Shown here: piece by piece, positions 24,700 through 32,298 of the stretch
Position numbering within the stretch: position 1 is the first letter of the stretch
Layout of the letters: each line of letters begins with the position of its first letter
Notes under the pieces: generated by a model
The model's database searches: none
Told to the model about the DNA's origin: nothing
What the model saw: only the letters and a program-made list of their open reading frames with translations
Made by a program: the position numbers and the translations under genes
Assembly: GCF_004348735.1 (NCBI RefSeq)
Contig: NZ_SMKT01000065.1
Span: 1-45,130 of the forward strand
Length of the DNA stretch: 45,130 nt
Direction: 5' to 3'
DNA from: Actinomadura sp. KC06
GTDB taxonomy: Bacteria; Actinomycetota; Actinomycetes; Streptosporangiales; Streptosporangiaceae

Positions 24700-25614
24700 A
24701 TGGTGGACGACGGCCCCCTGGAATGGCTGGCGCTCGCGCGCGGAACGCTCGACCGGGTCGCGCTGAACCGCCGCGACGACGACTGGCTGGACGCCGCCTG
24801 GGCCGACCCCGGGACACGCGTCGTCGTCGTCCAGGACGGCCGGTCGCTCGTGACGTACGAGCCGAGCCCCGCGCTCGTCCTCGTCCCGCCGGGGCAGGCG
24901 CCGGACGGCGACCGCTGGCTCCTCGGCGAGGACGAGTCCGGCACCGTGTACTTCGGGGCGTCCGGCCCGCTGCCCGCCATCGAGGGGGCGGAACCGGCCG
25001 GGCTGCGCCGCGTCGGCGCGCTCCTGGGCGACCGCGACTCCGGCCTGATCACGCACGTCGTGGCGCTGGAGCACTGGCACCGGACGCACCGGCACTGCCC
25101 GCGCTGCGGCGCCGTGACGCGGGTGGCGGCCGCCGGGCACATGCGCGTCTGCCCCGAGGACGGCTCCCAGCACTTCCCCCGCGTCGACCCGGCCGTGATC
25201 ATGCTGGTGGCCGACGAGGCCGACCGGATCCTGCTCGCCCGCGGCCCGCAGTGGCCCGAGGACCGCCGCTCGATCCTCGCCGGCTTCGTCGAGCCGGGCG
25301 AATCCCTGGAGCAGGCCGTCGCGCGGGAGGTGCAGGAGGAGGTCGGGCTGCCCGTCCGGGACGTCCGCTACCTGGGCAGCCAGCCCTGGCCGCTGCCGCA
25401 GAGCCTGATGCTCGGCTTCACCGCCAGGACGGACGGCGACGTCCCGCTGCGTCCCGACCCGGAGGAGATCCTGGACGCCGCCTGGTACACCCGCGACGAG
25501 CTCCGCACGGCCATCGAGGCCGGTGACCTTGTGGCCCCGGGCCCGTTGTCGATAGCCGCCCAGCTCATCATGCGCTGGTACGGCGGCGACCTCCCGAAGA
25601 TGCCGCCCTTCTGA
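24700..25614 (+). CDS. nudC: NudC-type NAD(+) diphosphatase
   Basis: A 304-residue Nudix enzyme. The zinc ribbon contains Cys133, Cys136 and Cys151; the expected fourth cysteine (spacing of E. coli NudC) is Asp154 here. The Nudix box GFVEPGESLEQAVAREVQEE and the NudC signature SQPWPLPQSLMLGF are intact. The enzyme cleaves NAD(H) into NMN(H) and AMP, and bacterial NudC proteins can also remove NAD caps from RNA. Its place before mycoredoxin and uvrD2 matches Rv3199c in the mycobacterial order. ATG 24700 has a G-run about 8 nt upstream. It converges with the mycoredoxin gene, with 19 bp between stops. Confidence 0.92.
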   Translation: MVDDGPLEWLALARGTLDRVALNRRDDDWLDAAWADPGTRVVVVQDGRSLVTYEPSPALVLVPPGQAPDGDRWLLGEDESGTVYFGASGPLPAIEGAEPAGLRRVGALLGDRDSGLITHVVALEHWHRTHRHCPRCGAVTRVAAAGHMRVCPEDGSQHFPRVDPAVIMLVADEADRILLARGPQWPEDRRSILAGFVEPGESLEQAVAREVQEEVGLPVRDVRYLGSQPWPLPQSLMLGFTARTDGDVPLRPDPEEILDAAWYTRDELRTAIEAGDLVAPGPLSIAAQLIMRWYGGDLPKMPPF

Positions 25615-25633
25615 CGGCCGGCCGGGTGGCGGG

Positions 25634-25915
25634 TCAGGCGAGCGACGCGAGCTTCGCCTTGACCGCCTTCGCGCTCGGGTTGGTGGCGGCCGTGCCGTCG
25701 GGATAGAGGATCGTCGGGACGGTCTGGTTGCCGCCGTTGACGCTCATGACGAAGTCGGCGGCGGCGGGGTCGCGCTCGATGTCGATCTCCAGCATCTCGA
25801 TGCCGTCGCGGGCGAGCTGGCGCTTGAGCCGCCGGCAGAAACCGCACCAGGACGTCGTGTACATGGTGAGCTGGCCGGTCGGGTCTTTGGCCCGGTCGGT
25901 CGTCGGCGTCGCCAT
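25634..25915 (-). CDS. mrx1: Mycoredoxin (glutaredoxin-like, CGFC active site)
   Basis: A 93-residue thioredoxin-fold protein. LTMYTTSWCGFCRRLKRQL carries the CxxC redox site as CGFC, followed by the cis-proline motif TVPTILYPDG and the mixed strands of a glutaredoxin fold. In actinobacteria such proteins reduce mycothiolated disulfides with electrons from mycothiol and Mtr. ATG 25915 has GGGAG 11 nt upstream, rather far; longer in-frame starts (for example 26017) would run through the shared promoter region and lack sites. It corresponds to Rv3198A and is divergent from uvrD2 as in mycobacteria. The 149-bp region between the two holds DnaA-box-like sequences. Confidence 0.9.
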   Translation of the reverse strand: MATPTTDRAKDPTGQLTMYTTSWCGFCRRLKRQLARDGIEMLEIDIERDPAAADFVMSVNGGNQTVPTILYPDGTAATNPSAKAVKAKLASLA

Positions 25916-25952
25916 CGCTGCGTCGTCTCCCTCTGTCGCTCGTCCGATCCGC

Positions 25953-26016
25953 TTATCGCAGAACAGTAGGCAGGCGTTGCGCATTCCGCTCGTCCACAGG
26001 GGCGTGCTTATCCACA
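25953..26016. promoter_or_regulatory. Cluster of DnaA-box-like 9-mers between mycoredoxin and uvrD2
   Basis: TTATCCACA at 26008-26016 is a perfect DnaA box. TCGTCCACA at 25990-25998 differs by one base from the actinobacterial TTGTCCACA, and TTATCGCAG at 25953-25961 matches 7 of 9. All three have the same orientation; the last two are 18 nt apart start to start. They lie in a divergent promoter region. Confidence 0.5.
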
Positions 26017-26052
26017 TGCCGAGGTATTGGCGATACGGGTGGGGCGGGCTGC

Positions 26053-26058
26053 GAGTAT
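26053..26058 (+). promoter_or_regulatory. Leaderless -10 element of uvrD2
   Basis: GAGTAT followed by 6 nt (all G) and ATG 26065. The G-run could alternatively serve as a short-spaced ribosome binding site. Confidence 0.4.
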
Positions 26059-26064
26059 GGGGGG

Positions 26065-28131
26065 ATGTCGACTGAGTCGGTGCTGGAGGGACTCGACCCC
26101 GAACAGCGGGAGGTCGCCGAGGCGGTGCAGGGGCCGGTGTGCGTGCTCGCGGGCGCCGGGACGGGCAAGACCAGGGCCATCACGCACCGCATCGCCTACG
26201 CCACGCTGACCGGCGTCGTGTCCCCGCAGCGGGTGCTCGCCGTGACGTTCACCACGCGGGCGGCGGGGGAGTTGCGAAGCCGGCTGCGGCTGCTCGGCGC
26301 GCCCGGCGTCCAGGCGCGGACGTTCCACGCGGCGGCGCTGCGCCAGCTCACCTACTTCTGGCCGCGCGTCGTCGGCGGCGAGCCGCCCAAGATCATCGAC
26401 TCGAAGATCGGGCTGGTGGCGGACGCGGCGCGGGCGTGCCGGCTGTCGCTCGGGCGGACGGAGCTGCGCGACGTCGCGAGCGAGATCGAATGGGCGAAGG
26501 TCACCCAGCACCGCCCCGAGGACTACCCCGCCGCGGCGGTCAAGGCGGGCCGGCGGGCGCCCGCCGAGGTCGTGGACGTGGCCCGCGTCTACGCGATGTA
26601 CGAGCAGCTCAGGCGCGAGCGCAACCTGCTCGACTTCGAGGGGATGCTGGAGCTGACCGCGGCCGTCCTCACCGAGCACCGGGAGGTCGCGAACCAGGTC
26701 CGCGAGCAGTACCGGCACTTCGTCGTGGACGAGTTCCAGGACGTCAACCCGCTGCAGAAGATGCTGCTCGACACCTGGCTCGGCGACCGCGACGACCTGT
26801 GCGTCGTCGGCGACCCGAACCAGACGATCTACTCGTTCACCGGCGCGTCCCCCTCGCACCTGCTCGACTTCACCCGCGAGCATCCGGACGCGAAGGTCGT
26901 CAGGCTCGTCCGCGACTACCGGTCGACGCCGCAGGTCGTCCTGCTGGCGAACGGCGTGATGGAGCAGGCGAAGAGCGGGCGGCACAAGCTGGAGCTCGTC
27001 GCCCAGCGCGAGCCGGGCCCTGAGCCGCTGTTCAACGAGTACGACGACGAGGTCGCCGAGGCCGACGACGCGGCGCGGCGGGCCCGCAAGCTCATCGACG
27101 AGGGCGTCCCGGCGCGGGAGATCGCGATCCTGTACCGGATCAACGCGCAGTCGGAGACCTACGAGGCGGCGCTGGCGGCGGCGGGCGTCCCGTACGTCCT
27201 GCGCGGTGCCGAACGGTTCTTCGAGCGGCCCGAAGTGCGCGAAGCGGTGGTGCGGCTGCGCGGCGCGGCGCGTGCGGGCGCCGACGCGGAGACCGACGGG
27301 ACGGGTTTGATCATGACCGTCCGGCACGTCCTTTCCGGTGCCGGGTTCTCCGACCAGCCGCCCGAGGGGGCGGGCGCGGCGCGCGCGCGCTGGGAATCGC
27401 TGGCCGCGCTGGCCCAGCTCGCCGAGGACATGGCCGCCGATAACCCGAAGGCCGGTCTCGCCGAATTCGTCGCCGAACTGGAGGAACGCGCCACCGCGCA
27501 GCACGCGCCGCCGCTGGAGGGCGTCACGCTGGCGTCGCTGCACGCCGCCAAGGGCCTGGAGTGGGACGCGGTGTTCCTCGTAGGGCTCGTCGACGGAACG
27601 TTGCCGATCGTCTACGCGGAGACGCCCGCGCAGATCGAGGAGGAGCGGCGGCTGCTCTACGTCGGGGTCACGCGGGCGCGCGTTCACTTGTCGCTGTCGT
27701 GGGCGCTGTCGCGGTCGCCGGGCGGGTCACGGCACCGCCGCCCGTCCCGGTTCCTGAACGGTCTGACGGGCAAGACCACCACGCACACCCCGGTCCGCGC
27801 CGACCGGACGAAGCGCCGCGCCGCCAAGGGCCCGCAGCCGTGCCGGGTGTGCGGGCGCCCGCTCACCGCCGCCGTCGAACGCAAGCTCGGCCGCTGCGAG
27901 GACTGCCCGTCCGAGCTGAACGAGGAGCTGCTCATCGCGCTGAAGGAATGGCGCGCCCAGGTGTCGGCGGAGCAGAAGGTCCCCGCCTACGTCGTGTTCA
28001 CGGACGCGACCCTCCAGGCGATCGCGGAGCACAGCCCCGAGTCGATGGAAGATCTGGCCCGGATCCCGGGCGTGGGAACGGTGAAGCTCGATCGCTACGG
28101 CGACGCCGTCCTGACCCTGTGCGGCGGCTGA
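26065..28131 (+). CDS. uvrD2: UvrD2-type SF1A DNA helicase with tetracysteine and HRDC domains
   Basis: A 688-residue helicase. Walker A GAGTGKT (30-36), DEFQDVNPLQ, GDPNQTIYSFTGA, SLHAAKGLEWD and LLYVGVTRARVHL are all present. Behind the motor comes a basic linker, a zinc-type tetracysteine (Cys593, Cys596, Cys611, Cys614) and an HRDC domain (about residues 620-688) ending in DLARIPGVGTVKLDRYG. This motor-tetracysteine-HRDC layout defines mycobacterial UvrD2 (Rv3198c), an essential 3'-5' helicase in M. tuberculosis. The start ATG 26065 is supported by the close -10 element. It runs next to tesB in the same direction with a 61-bp gap. Confidence 0.93.
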   Translation: MSTESVLEGLDPEQREVAEAVQGPVCVLAGAGTGKTRAITHRIAYATLTGVVSPQRVLAVTFTTRAAGELRSRLRLLGAPGVQARTFHAAALRQLTYFWPRVVGGEPPKIIDSKIGLVADAARACRLSLGRTELRDVASEIEWAKVTQHRPEDYPAAAVKAGRRAPAEVVDVARVYAMYEQLRRERNLLDFEGMLELTAAVLTEHREVANQVREQYRHFVVDEFQDVNPLQKMLLDTWLGDRDDLCVVGDPNQTIYSFTGASPSHLLDFTREHPDAKVVRLVRDYRSTPQVVLLANGVMEQAKSGRHKLELVAQREPGPEPLFNEYDDEVAEADDAARRARKLIDEGVPAREIAILYRINAQSETYEAALAAAGVPYVLRGAERFFERPEVREAVVRLRGAARAGADAETDGTGLIMTVRHVLSGAGFSDQPPEGAGAARARWESLAALAQLAEDMAADNPKAGLAEFVAELEERATAQHAPPLEGVTLASLHAAKGLEWDAVFLVGLVDGTLPIVYAETPAQIEEERRLLYVGVTRARVHLSLSWALSRSPGGSRHRRPSRFLNGLTGKTTTHTPVRADRTKRRAAKGPQPCRVCGRPLTAAVERKLGRCEDCPSELNEELLIALKEWRAQVSAEQKVPAYVVFTDATLQAIAEHSPESMEDLARIPGVGTVKLDRYGDAVLTLCGG

Positions 28132-28192
28132 GCCGCCACGGCACCGGGTCCGGGATCCTGATCACGCGAACCGATAGGGAAGACTGACCGCC

Positions 28193-29110
28193 GTGAAGGA
28201 ATCGCTGAAGGCGCTGCTCGACCTGCTGGACCTCGAACAGATCGAGAACGACATCTTCCGCGGCCGCACGTCCGACGAGCGGCGGCAGCGGGTCTTCGGC
28301 GGTCAGGTCGCGGCGCAGGCGCTCGTCGCGGCCGGACGCACCGTCCCGGTGAACCGGCCTGCCGAGCGAAGCTCGTCCGTTGAATGGCGGGGGGCGGGGG
28401 CTGGAGGACGGTCCGTGCATTCGCTGCACGCCTACTTCATCCGCCCGGGCGACCCGCTCGTCCCGATCGTCTACACCGTCGACCGGGTGCGGGACGGACG
28501 GTCCTTCACCACCCGGCGCGTCGTCGCCGTCCAGCACGGCAAGGCGATCTTCACGCTGTCGGCGTCGTTCCAGATCGTCGAGGACGGGCCCGCCCACCAG
28601 GCCGCGATGCCGGACGCGCCCGCCCCCGAGACGCTCCCCGACGGCCTGACCCGCATGACGCCGCTGTTCGGCGAGGTCGCCGCGCGCGAGTTCGTCACCC
28701 GGCGGCCGTTCGACATCCGGCACGCGACGCCGCTGTCCTGGGAGGCGGCGAAGGACCCGGCGCTCGTCACCTCGGAGTCGAAGGTCTGGCTGAGGGTGGA
28801 CGGCGAGCTGCCCGACGACCCGCTGCTGCACGTGTGCCTGATGACGTACGCGTCCGACATGACGCTGCTCGACACCGTCCTGCTCAACCACGGGCTGACC
28901 TGGGGCGACAAGCAGACGATGGGCGCCAGCCTCGACCACGCGATGTGGTTCCACCGGCCGTTCCGCGCCGACGACTGGCTGCTGTACTACCAGGACACGC
29001 CGTTCGCCGGCGGGGCCCGCGGCCTCGCCCGCGGCCAGGTGTTCACCCGCTCCGGAGAGCTGGTCGTCTCCGTCATGCAGGAGGGCCTGATCCGGGTCAC
29101 CGGCGACTGA
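28193..29110 (+). CDS. tesB: Acyl-CoA thioesterase II (TesB), with an 18-residue insertion
   Basis: A 305-residue double hot-dog thioesterase. The family landmarks are FGGQVAAQALVAAGRTVP, VHSLHAYFIRPGDP, RSFTTRRVVAVQ, the second-domain MTYASDMTLLDT (catalytic Asp) and LVVSVMQEGLIR (catalytic Gln). It hydrolyses fatty acyl-CoA esters. Residues 57-74 (28361-28414) are an extra in-frame segment between the normally contiguous RTVP..RP and VHSLHAYF blocks. Its DNA is G-rich and starts with a CGAGCGAAGCTCG mini-hairpin, which looks like an inserted element. The fold could tolerate it in a loop, but activity may be altered. GTG 28193 is the likely start; AGGGAAG lies about 12 nt upstream. There is no comparable gene in the M. 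tuberculosis block at this place. Confidence 0.9.
   Translation: MKESLKALLDLLDLEQIENDIFRGRTSDERRQRVFGGQVAAQALVAAGRTVPVNRPAERSSSVEWRGAGAGGRSVHSLHAYFIRPGDPLVPIVYTVDRVRDGRSFTTRRVVAVQHGKAIFTLSASFQIVEDGPAHQAAMPDAPAPETLPDGLTRMTPLFGEVAAREFVTRRPFDIRHATPLSWEAAKDPALVTSESKVWLRVDGELPDDPLLHVCLMTYASDMTLLDTVLLNHGLTWGDKQTMGASLDHAMWFHRPFRADDWLLYYQDTPFAGGARGLARGQVFTRSGELVVSVMQEGLIRVTGD
28361..28414 (+). repeat. 54-bp in-frame insertion element in tesB
   Basis: Removing these 54 bases restores the uninterrupted family sequence RP-VHSLHAYF. The segment begins with a palindrome (CGAGC GAA GCTCG, 28364-28376) and continues into a G-rich stretch. No second copy is visible in this window. Confidence 0.45.
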
Positions 29111-29344
29111 CCGGAACAGGACAGGGCCGCCGTCCGCGGCTTTCGCGCCCGCGCCGCCGTGCGCAACGGCCTCCGGGCCTGGCGAACCAGCGATCACGGC
29201 GCGCGTCAATCCTCCTGGGGTTTGATCCGCGAGACCGCATGAGGGGCCTGCCGGTGGATCACGTCGCGAGAGGCGCGGCACAAGGATCAGGGGACCAATC
29301 CGCCGTGTGCGCGGACTGGCACTGATCCCCCGGAAGGGAAACGC

Positions 29345-31165
29345 ATGCGCCTGAGAAGCAGGATGCTCGCCGTCGGCGCCGCCGCGGCGCTCGTGCCCGT
29401 CCTGGCCGTCCCCGCCCTAGCCGATCCCGGCGCCCCCGCCGTCCGGGCCGCGCCCGCCGGCGACACGACGAGCCCGGCCGAGAAGAAGCGCGTGGACGGC
29501 GTCCCCACGCCGAAACCCGACTGGTACCCGTGCTACGGCGGCGCCGAATGCGCGACCGTCCGGTTACCGCTGGACTACGACGACCCGAAGGGCGCCACGA
29601 CCGAGATCGCCGTCCTGCGGGTGCGGGCCCGCGACGCCAAGAAGCGGGTCGGCAGCCTGTTCGTCAACCCCGGCGGGCCCGGCGGGCAGGGCACCGCCAT
29701 GGCCCTCCAGGCGCCGGACTTCCTCGGCCCGGACGTCATCGACCGCTTCGACGTCGTCGGCTTCGACCCGCGCGGCATCGGCTTCAGCGACAACGTCGCC
29801 TGCTTCAAGTCCACCAGGGACCAGGCGCTCGCGCTGACCGGGCTGAGCGTGGCGTTCCCCGTAGGCACCAAGCAGGAGGCGGCCTACATCAAGTCAACGA
29901 AGGCCCTCGGCAAGGGCTGCTCCACCACCGGCAAGAAGCTGGCGGGCGCGATGTCCACCGCGAATGTGGCCCGCGACATGGACGTCCTACGCCGCGCGGT
30001 CGGCGACAAGAAGCTGACCTACCTGGGCTTCAGCTACGGCTCGGCGCTCGGCCAGTACTACGCCAACATGTTCCCCGACCGGACGCGCGCCGTGGCCGTG
30101 GACGGCATCATCAACCCGGTCTCCTGGACCGGCACCAAGAAGACGCAGGACCAGATCCTCGACGACCGGCTGCGGTCCGCCGACGGCGCCTACAAGGCGT
30201 TGCGGGAGCTCCTCGTCCGCTGCGGCAAGGCGGGCAAGGAGGCGTGCGCGTTCGCGGAGTTCGGCGACCCCGTCAAGAACTTCGGCGTCCTCGCCGAACG
30301 GCTCAAGGCGAAGCCCGCCGACATCGAGGGCCAGAAGGTCACCTACGCCGACCTCGTCGCGTTCATGCTCGGCGAGCTGTACAGCCCGGAGGGCTACTTC
30401 TTCATCGACCTGATCGTCACCGACCTGTGGAAGGCGACCTCGCCCGCCTCGTCGGCGGCGCAGGCGGCCGAAGCGGCCGCGGCGCGCAAGGCGCTCGCCG
30501 CACGCATCGCGGAGCGCCGCGCCAAGGCCCAGCAGCAGCAGGACGCCGCCGAGAAGGTCCTCGCCAAGGGCTTCCCCTACGACAACTGGCTCGACGCGTT
30601 CAGCAGCGTCGTCTGCACCGATGGGCTGCACCCGAAGAAGGCCGGGAACTGGCCCGCGCTGACGGCGGCGTCCGACAAGCGCGCGCCCTACTTCGGACGG
30701 GCGTGGGCCTGGACCAGCGTCCAGTGCGCCGGCGACTCCTGGACGGTCCGCGACGAGGACGCCTACACCGGCCCCTTCAACCGGCGGACGAACGCTCCCG
30801 TCCTGTTCGTCGGGAACTACTACGACCCGGCCACGAACTACGACGACGCGGTGTCGTCCAGCAAGCTGCTGCCCGGCAGCCGTCTGCTGTCCAGCAACAG
30901 CTGGGGGCACACCGCCTACGGCAGCTCCACGTGCGTGACGGGTGCCGTCGACAGTTACCTCGTCCGCGGCACGCTGCCGCCCGCGGGGACGGTGTGCGTG
31001 GGCGACATCCAGCCGTTCGAGCCGAGGCCGGAACCGGCGCTCGACACGCGGGGCCCCGCGGACGCGAGCGCGATGGCGACCCGGCCGGGCGCCGCCGGGC
31101 AGGCCACCGAGCTGCCGCCGGTGGCGACGCGGGTGCCGCCGTCCGTCCTGCTCGGGACCCGGTGA
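29345..31165 (+). CDS. Secreted alpha/beta-hydrolase, tripeptidyl aminopeptidase (TAP/SlpD-E) family
   Basis: A 606-residue exported peptidase. The N-terminus is a Sec signal peptide (RLRSRMLAVGAAAALVPVLA) with a probable cut after ALA near residue 27. The alpha/beta-hydrolase core has the oxyanion motif NPGGPGGQGT, DPRGIGFSDN, the nucleophile Ser in LGFSYGSALG, the acidic residue in NYYDPATNYDDA and the histidine in NSWGHTAYG; the end belongs to the TAP-like C-terminal domain. A long Ala/Gln-rich helical insertion (ARIAERRAKAQQQQDAAEKV) forms a lid. Streptomyces homologues remove N-terminal tripeptides from exported proteins. ATG 29345 has GGAAGGG 6 nt upstream. The 234 bp before it carry no gene I can see. 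A strong hairpin follows the stop. Confidence 0.88.
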   Translation: MRLRSRMLAVGAAAALVPVLAVPALADPGAPAVRAAPAGDTTSPAEKKRVDGVPTPKPDWYPCYGGAECATVRLPLDYDDPKGATTEIAVLRVRARDAKKRVGSLFVNPGGPGGQGTAMALQAPDFLGPDVIDRFDVVGFDPRGIGFSDNVACFKSTRDQALALTGLSVAFPVGTKQEAAYIKSTKALGKGCSTTGKKLAGAMSTANVARDMDVLRRAVGDKKLTYLGFSYGSALGQYYANMFPDRTRAVAVDGIINPVSWTGTKKTQDQILDDRLRSADGAYKALRELLVRCGKAGKEACAFAEFGDPVKNFGVLAERLKAKPADIEGQKVTYADLVAFMLGELYSPEGYFFIDLIVTDLWKATSPASSAAQAAEAAAARKALAARIAERRAKAQQQQDAAEKVLAKGFPYDNWLDAFSSVVCTDGLHPKKAGNWPALTAASDKRAPYFGRAWAWTSVQCAGDSWTVRDEDAYTGPFNRRTNAPVLFVGNYYDPATNYDDAVSSSKLLPGSRLLSSNSWGHTAYGSSTCVTGAVDSYLVRGTLPPAGTVCVGDIQPFEPRPEPALDTRGPADASAMATRPGAAGQATELPPVATRVPPSVLLGTR

Positions 31166-31172
31166 CCTGAGC

Positions 31173-31210
31173 GACCGCGACGCCGGGCCGCCCCACCCGG
31201 CGTCGCGGTC
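31173..31210 (+). terminator. Hairpin terminator behind the TAP-family hydrolase
   Basis: A perfect 15-bp stem (31173-31187 with 31196-31210) and an 8-nt loop, 8 nt after the stop codon. No T-run. Confidence 0.8.
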
Positions 31211-31234
31211 CGCCCGTCCGTCCGGCGGTAGACC

Positions 31235-31285
31235 CCGGGCGGACGAACCGGGCGGGCGGACGAGCCCGGGCGGGCGGACGAACCG
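31235..31285. repeat. Short tandem repeat upstream of the whiB7 leader
   Basis: Three imperfect units of 13-18 bp with the core CCGGGC(GGGC)GGACGA follow each other. They lie between the previous terminator and the whiB7 promoter and encode nothing recognisable. Confidence 0.55.
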
Positions 31286-31442
31286 GGGTACGCGGCCGGA
31301 TCCGGCCCGGCGGTGTAGGGCGGATGCGGCGCGGGGGCGGGTAGAATGATCAATTCGTACGGGCATCCCGAGAGTCTCCGACGCTCGCCAGGCGTCGCGG
31401 GTTCCGCGGGAGAAGGGTGAACTCACCCACAAAACCGCAGGT

Positions 31443-31482
31443 CAAAAATACCTTGCTTGATTCGGCGGACGCCCCGTACGCT
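31443..31482 (+). promoter_or_regulatory. whiB7 promoter with WhiB7-type AT-rich box
   Basis: An A-run (CAAAAATA, 31443-31450) sits 2 nt before a -35 hexamer TTGCTT (31453-31458); after an 18-nt spacer comes TACGCT (31477-31482), a good TANNNT -10. WhiB7 proteins autoactivate by binding an AT-rich element directly upstream of -35 via their AT-hook. The start of transcription should be near 31489, giving a leader of about 520 nt. Confidence 0.65.
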
Positions 31483-31555
31483 CGATCGCGAGCAATCAAC
31501 CGGCCCGCCGGTGCGGATCATGGATCCGCCGGTGCGGCCCCGAGGAGCCAGAAGG

Positions 31556-31897
31556 GTGGTGTGCAGTCCGGTGAGCAACACGTTGATGAAATCCGCGTCG
31601 TCCTGGACCGCCGCATGCCTTGGCGCCTCGATCCCCGGCGCGCCGTCCGCCTATGCGGACGCGTCCGGCTCACGACCGCGCGACCTGCGCGACCCGCGCG
31701 GCAAGCGCGGCCTGAATCTGCGCGATCTGCGTGATCTGCGCGAACTGAGCGTTGAGCAGCGAATCCAGGACCAGGGACGCAGTGTCTTCGGCCACCTTCT
31801 CGAAGGCATGACCGTCCAGGCTCCGGCCACGGCCCACGTGGGCGTCACCGTCACGGGTGACGTGTCGGGTCCGTACCCCTGGAGGCAACCGGTTTAG
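31556..31897 (+). CDS. Candidate upstream ORF in the whiB7 leader
   Basis: A 113-codon frame starts at GTG 31556 with GAGGAG 8 nt upstream and ends at TAG 31895-31897, 21 nt before the attenuator hairpin. The inferred peptide is not recognised. It contains an Arg/Leu/Asp repeat (RDLRDPRGKRGLNLRDLRDL) that follows from 9-nt repeats in the DNA (31680-31745). whiB7 leaders in mycobacteria and Streptomyces use an upstream ORF to sense ribosome stalling by antibiotics. This one is longer than I would expect, and a later start (GTG 31571, ATG 31586) or a different short frame such as ATG 31615 is possible. Position relative to the hairpin is the main argument. Confidence 0.35.
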   Translation: MVCSPVSNTLMKSASSWTAACLGASIPGAPSAYADASGSRPRDLRDPRGKRGLNLRDLRDLRELSVEQRIQDQGRSVFGHLLEGMTVQAPATAHVGVTVTGDVSGPYPWRQPV

Positions 31898-31918
31898 CAC
31901 CACACCGGCAAGCCCCCA

Positions 31919-31958
31919 GGCCGCGGATCCAGACACCGGATCCGCGGCCTTCTTCTTT
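31919..31958 (+). terminator. Intrinsic attenuator in the whiB7 leader
   Basis: A perfect 12-bp GC-rich stem (31919-31930 with 31938-31949), a 7-nt loop, and a pyrimidine tract TTCTTCTTT (31950-31958). It lies 52 nt before the whiB7 start and would stop transcription unless the leader folds differently. Confidence 0.85.
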
Positions 31959-32010
31959 GCCCAGGACAACCCACCGACACGCCCGTTGAGATCCAACGAG
32001 AGGAACAAGG

Positions 32011-32298
32011 GTGACTGTGATGCAGGGGGCACTCGCAGTAAGCGAGGAGGACCTCACTCTTCCGTGCCGGACCGACCCGGAGCTGTTCTTCGCCGAGGCT
32101 CCCGCCGACGTCGAGCTCGCCAAGGCCCTGTGCCTGGAGTGCCCGCTCCGCAAGGAGTGCCTCGCCGGGGCGCTCGAGCGCAAGGAGCCCTGGGGCGTCT
32201 GGGGCGGCGAGCTGTTCGTCCGCGGTGTGATCGTGCCGCGCAAGCGGCCGCGTGGCCGCCCGCGCAAGCACCCGCGGCCCGACGAAGTGTCCGTCTGA
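32011..32298 (+). CDS. whiB7: WhiB7 transcription factor (Fe-S, AT-hook)
   Basis: A 95-residue WhiB protein. The iron-sulfur ligands are Cys19, Cys41, Cys44 and Cys50; the sigma-interaction turn GVWGGEL is at 62-68; and a C-terminal AT-hook RGRPRKH (81-87) distinguishes WhiB7 from other WhiB paralogues. WhiB7 binds the primary sigma factor and activates intrinsic antibiotic-resistance genes and itself. GTG 32011 has GAGAGGA 6-7 nt upstream; ATG 32020 is a less likely alternative. The gene is controlled by the promoter at 31443-31482 and the attenuator at 31919-31958. It corresponds to Rv3197A and, as in mycobacteria, lies close to uvrD2 and the AarF/ABC1 gene. Its TGA overlaps the start of a following ORF. 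Confidence 0.95.
   Translation: MTVMQGALAVSEEDLTLPCRTDPELFFAEAPADVELAKALCLECPLRKECLAGALERKEPWGVWGGELFVRGVIVPRKRPRGRPRKHPRPDEVSV

Noticed and set aside
25953..26016. DnaA boxes considered as evidence for a replication origin
   Set aside because: Only three boxes, no AT-rich unwinding element and no dnaA, dnaN or rpmH nearby; a regulatory or titration role is more plausible.
31235..31285. Tandem GC-rich units considered as a CRISPR-like array
   Set aside because: Units are adjacent without spacers and are imperfect; this is a simple tandem repeat.
31670..32032. Minus-strand frame across the whiB7 leader ending in a QITQIAQIQAALAARVAQ-like helix
   Set aside because: It crosses the attenuator hairpin and the whiB7 ribosome binding site, has no start signals, and its helix-like end is the reverse of the 9-nt repeats in the leader.
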